From positions 1 to 6,856 of the forward strand of contig QILZ01000386.1 in NCBI GenBank assembly GCA_003233545.1: a stretch of DNA of 6,856 nucleotides, given 5' to 3'. Below the pieces are notes generated by a model. That model ran no database searches. It was not told the DNA's origin and saw nothing but the letters and a program-made list of their open reading frames with translations. Position 1 is the stretch's first letter. Each line of letters starts with the position of its first letter. A program made the position numbers and the translations under genes. Of the stretch, positions 5,245-6,856 are shown one piece after another. The stretch is from Spirochaetales bacterium (GTDB lineage Bacteria; Spirochaetota; Spirochaetia; SZUA-6).

Positions 5245-6578
5245 GAAGTACCAAGTATTTTAAGTATTACATCTCTCTTTTCATTAACTGTTTTTCGATC
5301 CTTTCCTTCCAGCCTTATCCTTAAGACCGGCTCGGTATTGCTTGCCCTGATATTGAACCATACATCATCAAAACTAACACCTATCCCATCGAGCCTGTTT
5401 ATCCGTGCACCCTTAAAATAATCCTCTATTATAAACAAGGCCTTTTCCTTGTCTTCTATTCTTATATTAATTTCTTCAGATTGATAGTACTTCGCCGCCA
5501 TCGGAGCAATCAGTGCGGAGAGTTTTTCTTTTTTCTTGTCAAGAAGATTTAAAAGCATTACAACAGCATAAGCCGCCGATTCGGTATAGTAACTGTCACT
5601 TACCTTAAAATAAACATGTCCCGAGGTTTCACTCCCGAAAATTGCATGTTCAGCCACCATGGCATCGTAGATAAATGTGTATCCCACCCTTGATACAACA
5701 GGTTTCCCTCCGTTTTCCTTTATCTTTTCAGGGAGCGCCCGTGAAGAAATCAGGTCATAAACAATAGCCGAGCCGGGTGATTTTTCAAGAAGCTGTCCAG
5801 CTATAAGTGCAGAGATAAAATAGTTTTCTATCCTCCCGCCGCATTCATCGACAAACAGTACCCTGTCGCCATCGCCGTCGAATATTGCACCGAAATCGGC
5901 ACCTGTCCTCTTAACAGCCGCCGCTATCTGTTTACTGCTCTCTGCTTTAAGGGGATTGGGACTGTGATTGGGAAAATTTCCATCCGGTTTTTCATTTATA
6001 AAACTTATATTAAGGTTCAGTTTTTCCGCAAGAAGTTTATAAACCATTCCCGAAGAACCATTGGAGGGATCTATAACAATTTTCTGCTTATAACCCGTCC
6101 CTGCCGCCTGTTCTGCAACAAAATCAACATATTCGCCTATTGTACTCCGTTCCGAAAAAGTTCCTTTTTTTACTGCGGGTTTCGTAAATCCGGAAGCTGT
6201 AATTTCTTCTATTTCCTTTAACCCCTTTGTATAGCTCACAGAACCGCCTCTGCCGTCGTATAATTTAAAACCGTGATATTCCGGAGGATTATGCGAAGCG
6301 GTAACCATTATACCACCGCCATACCCTCCCTTAATTTGAGAAAAATGAAGCAGAGGTGTACTGCATAAGCCGATTCCGGTTACATCCTTACCCTCTTCCA
6401 GCAATCCTTCGATTACCGCACCGTACATTTCCTTCGAGTGAAGACGCGCATCATAACCCACCATATATGCAGGACTGTTTAAAAACCGGGCAAATGCCCT
6501 TCCGATTTTATATGCGGTATCCGTATCGATTTCTCTCCCATAGATTCCCCTTATATCGTAGGTCTTAAAAATTCCCAT
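5238..6578 (-). CDS. Phosphomannomutase/phosphoglucomutase (alpha-D-phosphohexomutase)
   Basis: A cytoplasmic enzyme that interconverts the 6-phosphate and 1-phosphate of mannose and/or glucose through a phosphoserine, feeding GDP-mannose or NDP-glucose synthesis. The 446 residues are near the usual 450-460. The four domain landmarks appear in order: phosphoserine loop TASHNP with S95 (93-98), Mg-binding DGDGDR (234-239), sugar-binding GSETSGH (315-321), and phosphate-binding RASNTEP (411-417). The E-x-SGH form of the sugar loop is the PMM/PGM (AlgC/ManB) type, not the glucose-only Pgm type; which sugar is preferred cannot be read from it. The ATG at 6578 has AGGAG 5 bases upstream, located in the end of the preceding gene. 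The next gene begins 6 bases after its stop. Followed by gpgS in the operon, a supply of glucose-1-phosphate for NDP-glucose is the likely role. Confidence 0.94.
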   Translation of the reverse strand: MGIFKTYDIRGIYGREIDTDTAYKIGRAFARFLNSPAYMVGYDARLHSKEMYGAVIEGLLEEGKDVTGIGLCSTPLLHFSQIKGGYGGGIMVTASHNPPEYHGFKLYDGRGGSVSYTKGLKEIEEITASGFTKPAVKKGTFSERSTIGEYVDFVAEQAAGTGYKQKIVIDPSNGSSGMVYKLLAEKLNLNISFINEKPDGNFPNHSPNPLKAESSKQIAAAVKRTGADFGAIFDGDGDRVLFVDECGGRIENYFISALIAGQLLEKSPGSAIVYDLISSRALPEKIKENGGKPVVSRVGYTFIYDAMVAEHAIFGSETSGHVYFKVSDSYYTESAAYAVVMLLNLLDKKKEKLSALIAPMAAKYYQSEEINIRIEDKEKALFIIEDYFKGARINRLDGIGVSFDDVWFNIRASNTEPVLRIRLEGKDRKTVNEKRDVILKILGTSE

Positions 6579-6580
6579 AA

Positions 6581-6856
6581 TTACTCCTGTCCCCTGACAA
6601 ACTTAAAATACATAATCAGGGCCGATGCTTCCACACCGGTTACTTCTAAATCTCTTATCTCTTTTCTCTTGATAAAAACAAGCCGTATACCATTGTTCAT
6701 TATCTTATAAAGAAAATCAATGCTTTTCCCCTGCTTAAGATCATCAAATTTAAATGCAATAATACCTTTATACCTTGCTTTTAAACTACTCGATAAAAAA
6801 TACGGAAAATCGATCATTCCGGTCCCTCTGACATCCTGTTTTAAAACAATACCCTT
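6581..6856 (-). CDS. Protein of unknown function, C-terminal part (N-terminus possibly beyond the window)
   Basis: I do not recognise this protein. The frame is open from the right edge to a TAA at 6581, 91 residues in all. It may continue outside the window, or begin at the ATG at 6817 (78 residues), where AGAGGG stands 6 bases upstream on the minus strand. It is rich in lysine and aromatic residues and appears to alternate helices and strands (for example GIIAFKFDDLKQGKSIDFLY, then GIRLVFIKRKE). There is no membrane segment, cysteine cluster or known motif. Its stop is 2 bases before the mutase start, and its last codons carry the mutase Shine-Dalgarno. So it belongs to the same operon, and its promoter lies outside the window. 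Confidence 0.6.
   Translation of the reverse strand, partial: KGIVLKQDVRGTGMIDFPYFLSSSLKARYKGIIAFKFDDLKQGKSIDFLYKIMNNGIRLVFIKRKEIRDLEVTGVEASALIMYFKFVRGQE

Noticed and set aside
4809..5324. Long plus-strand open frame opposite the M20-like gene and mutase end
   Set aside because: Rich in Phe, Tyr, Ile and Lys without motif or ribosome site, and antisense to two clear genes; a shadow frame.

Overview
The window is an ordinary-looking, densely packed bacterial chromosome segment of moderate G+C. It holds nine coding regions, two of them cut by the window edges. I saw no rRNA or tRNA gene, insertion sequence, CRISPR array or phage gene. The mix of genes (an RF1/PrmC cluster, an actinobacterial-type glucosyl-3-phosphoglycerate synthase, a phosphomannomutase/phosphoglucomutase and a stand-alone M50B-type membrane protease) would fit a free-living spirochaete. 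That is an inference from gene content only, and no marker here fixes the phylum.

Left block, minus strand, read from 2265 down to 1: a 57-residue cysteine-containing protein, prfA (release factor RF1), prmC (the methyltransferase that modifies the GGQ glutamine of RF1), and the start of a probable RelA/SpoT-type (p)ppGpp enzyme that runs off the left edge. The first three are joined by 4-base stop/start overlaps (TTGA, then ATGA), so they are very likely one translationally coupled operon. A good promoter candidate sits so close to the small gene that its message would be leaderless. The theme is translation termination plus, if the last call is right, stringent-response signalling.

Middle, plus strand, 2370 to 3071: one integral-membrane protein with an HExxH motif and a downstream D/TGIP motif, typical of the M50B-like site-2-protease family. 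It diverges from the RF1 operon across a roughly 100-base gap. Its stop codon overlaps the stop codon of the gene coming the other way.

Right block, minus strand, read from 6856 down to 3068: an unrecognised protein (N-terminus possibly outside the window), a phosphohexomutase, an M20-fold metallohydrolase-like protein, and glucosyl-3-phosphoglycerate synthase (gpgS). Gaps are 2 and 6 bases, then a 17-base overlap. The mutase can make glucose-1-phosphate, the precursor of NDP-glucose. GpgS transfers that glucose to 3-phosphoglycerate, the first committed step to glucosylglycerate. The matching phosphatase (GpgP) is not in the window.

The two points most worth following are the M20-fold protein, which has lost most of the residues needed for metal binding and catalysis and so looks like a pseudoenzyme, and the small CxxC protein that leads the RF1 operon, probably from a leaderless transcript.
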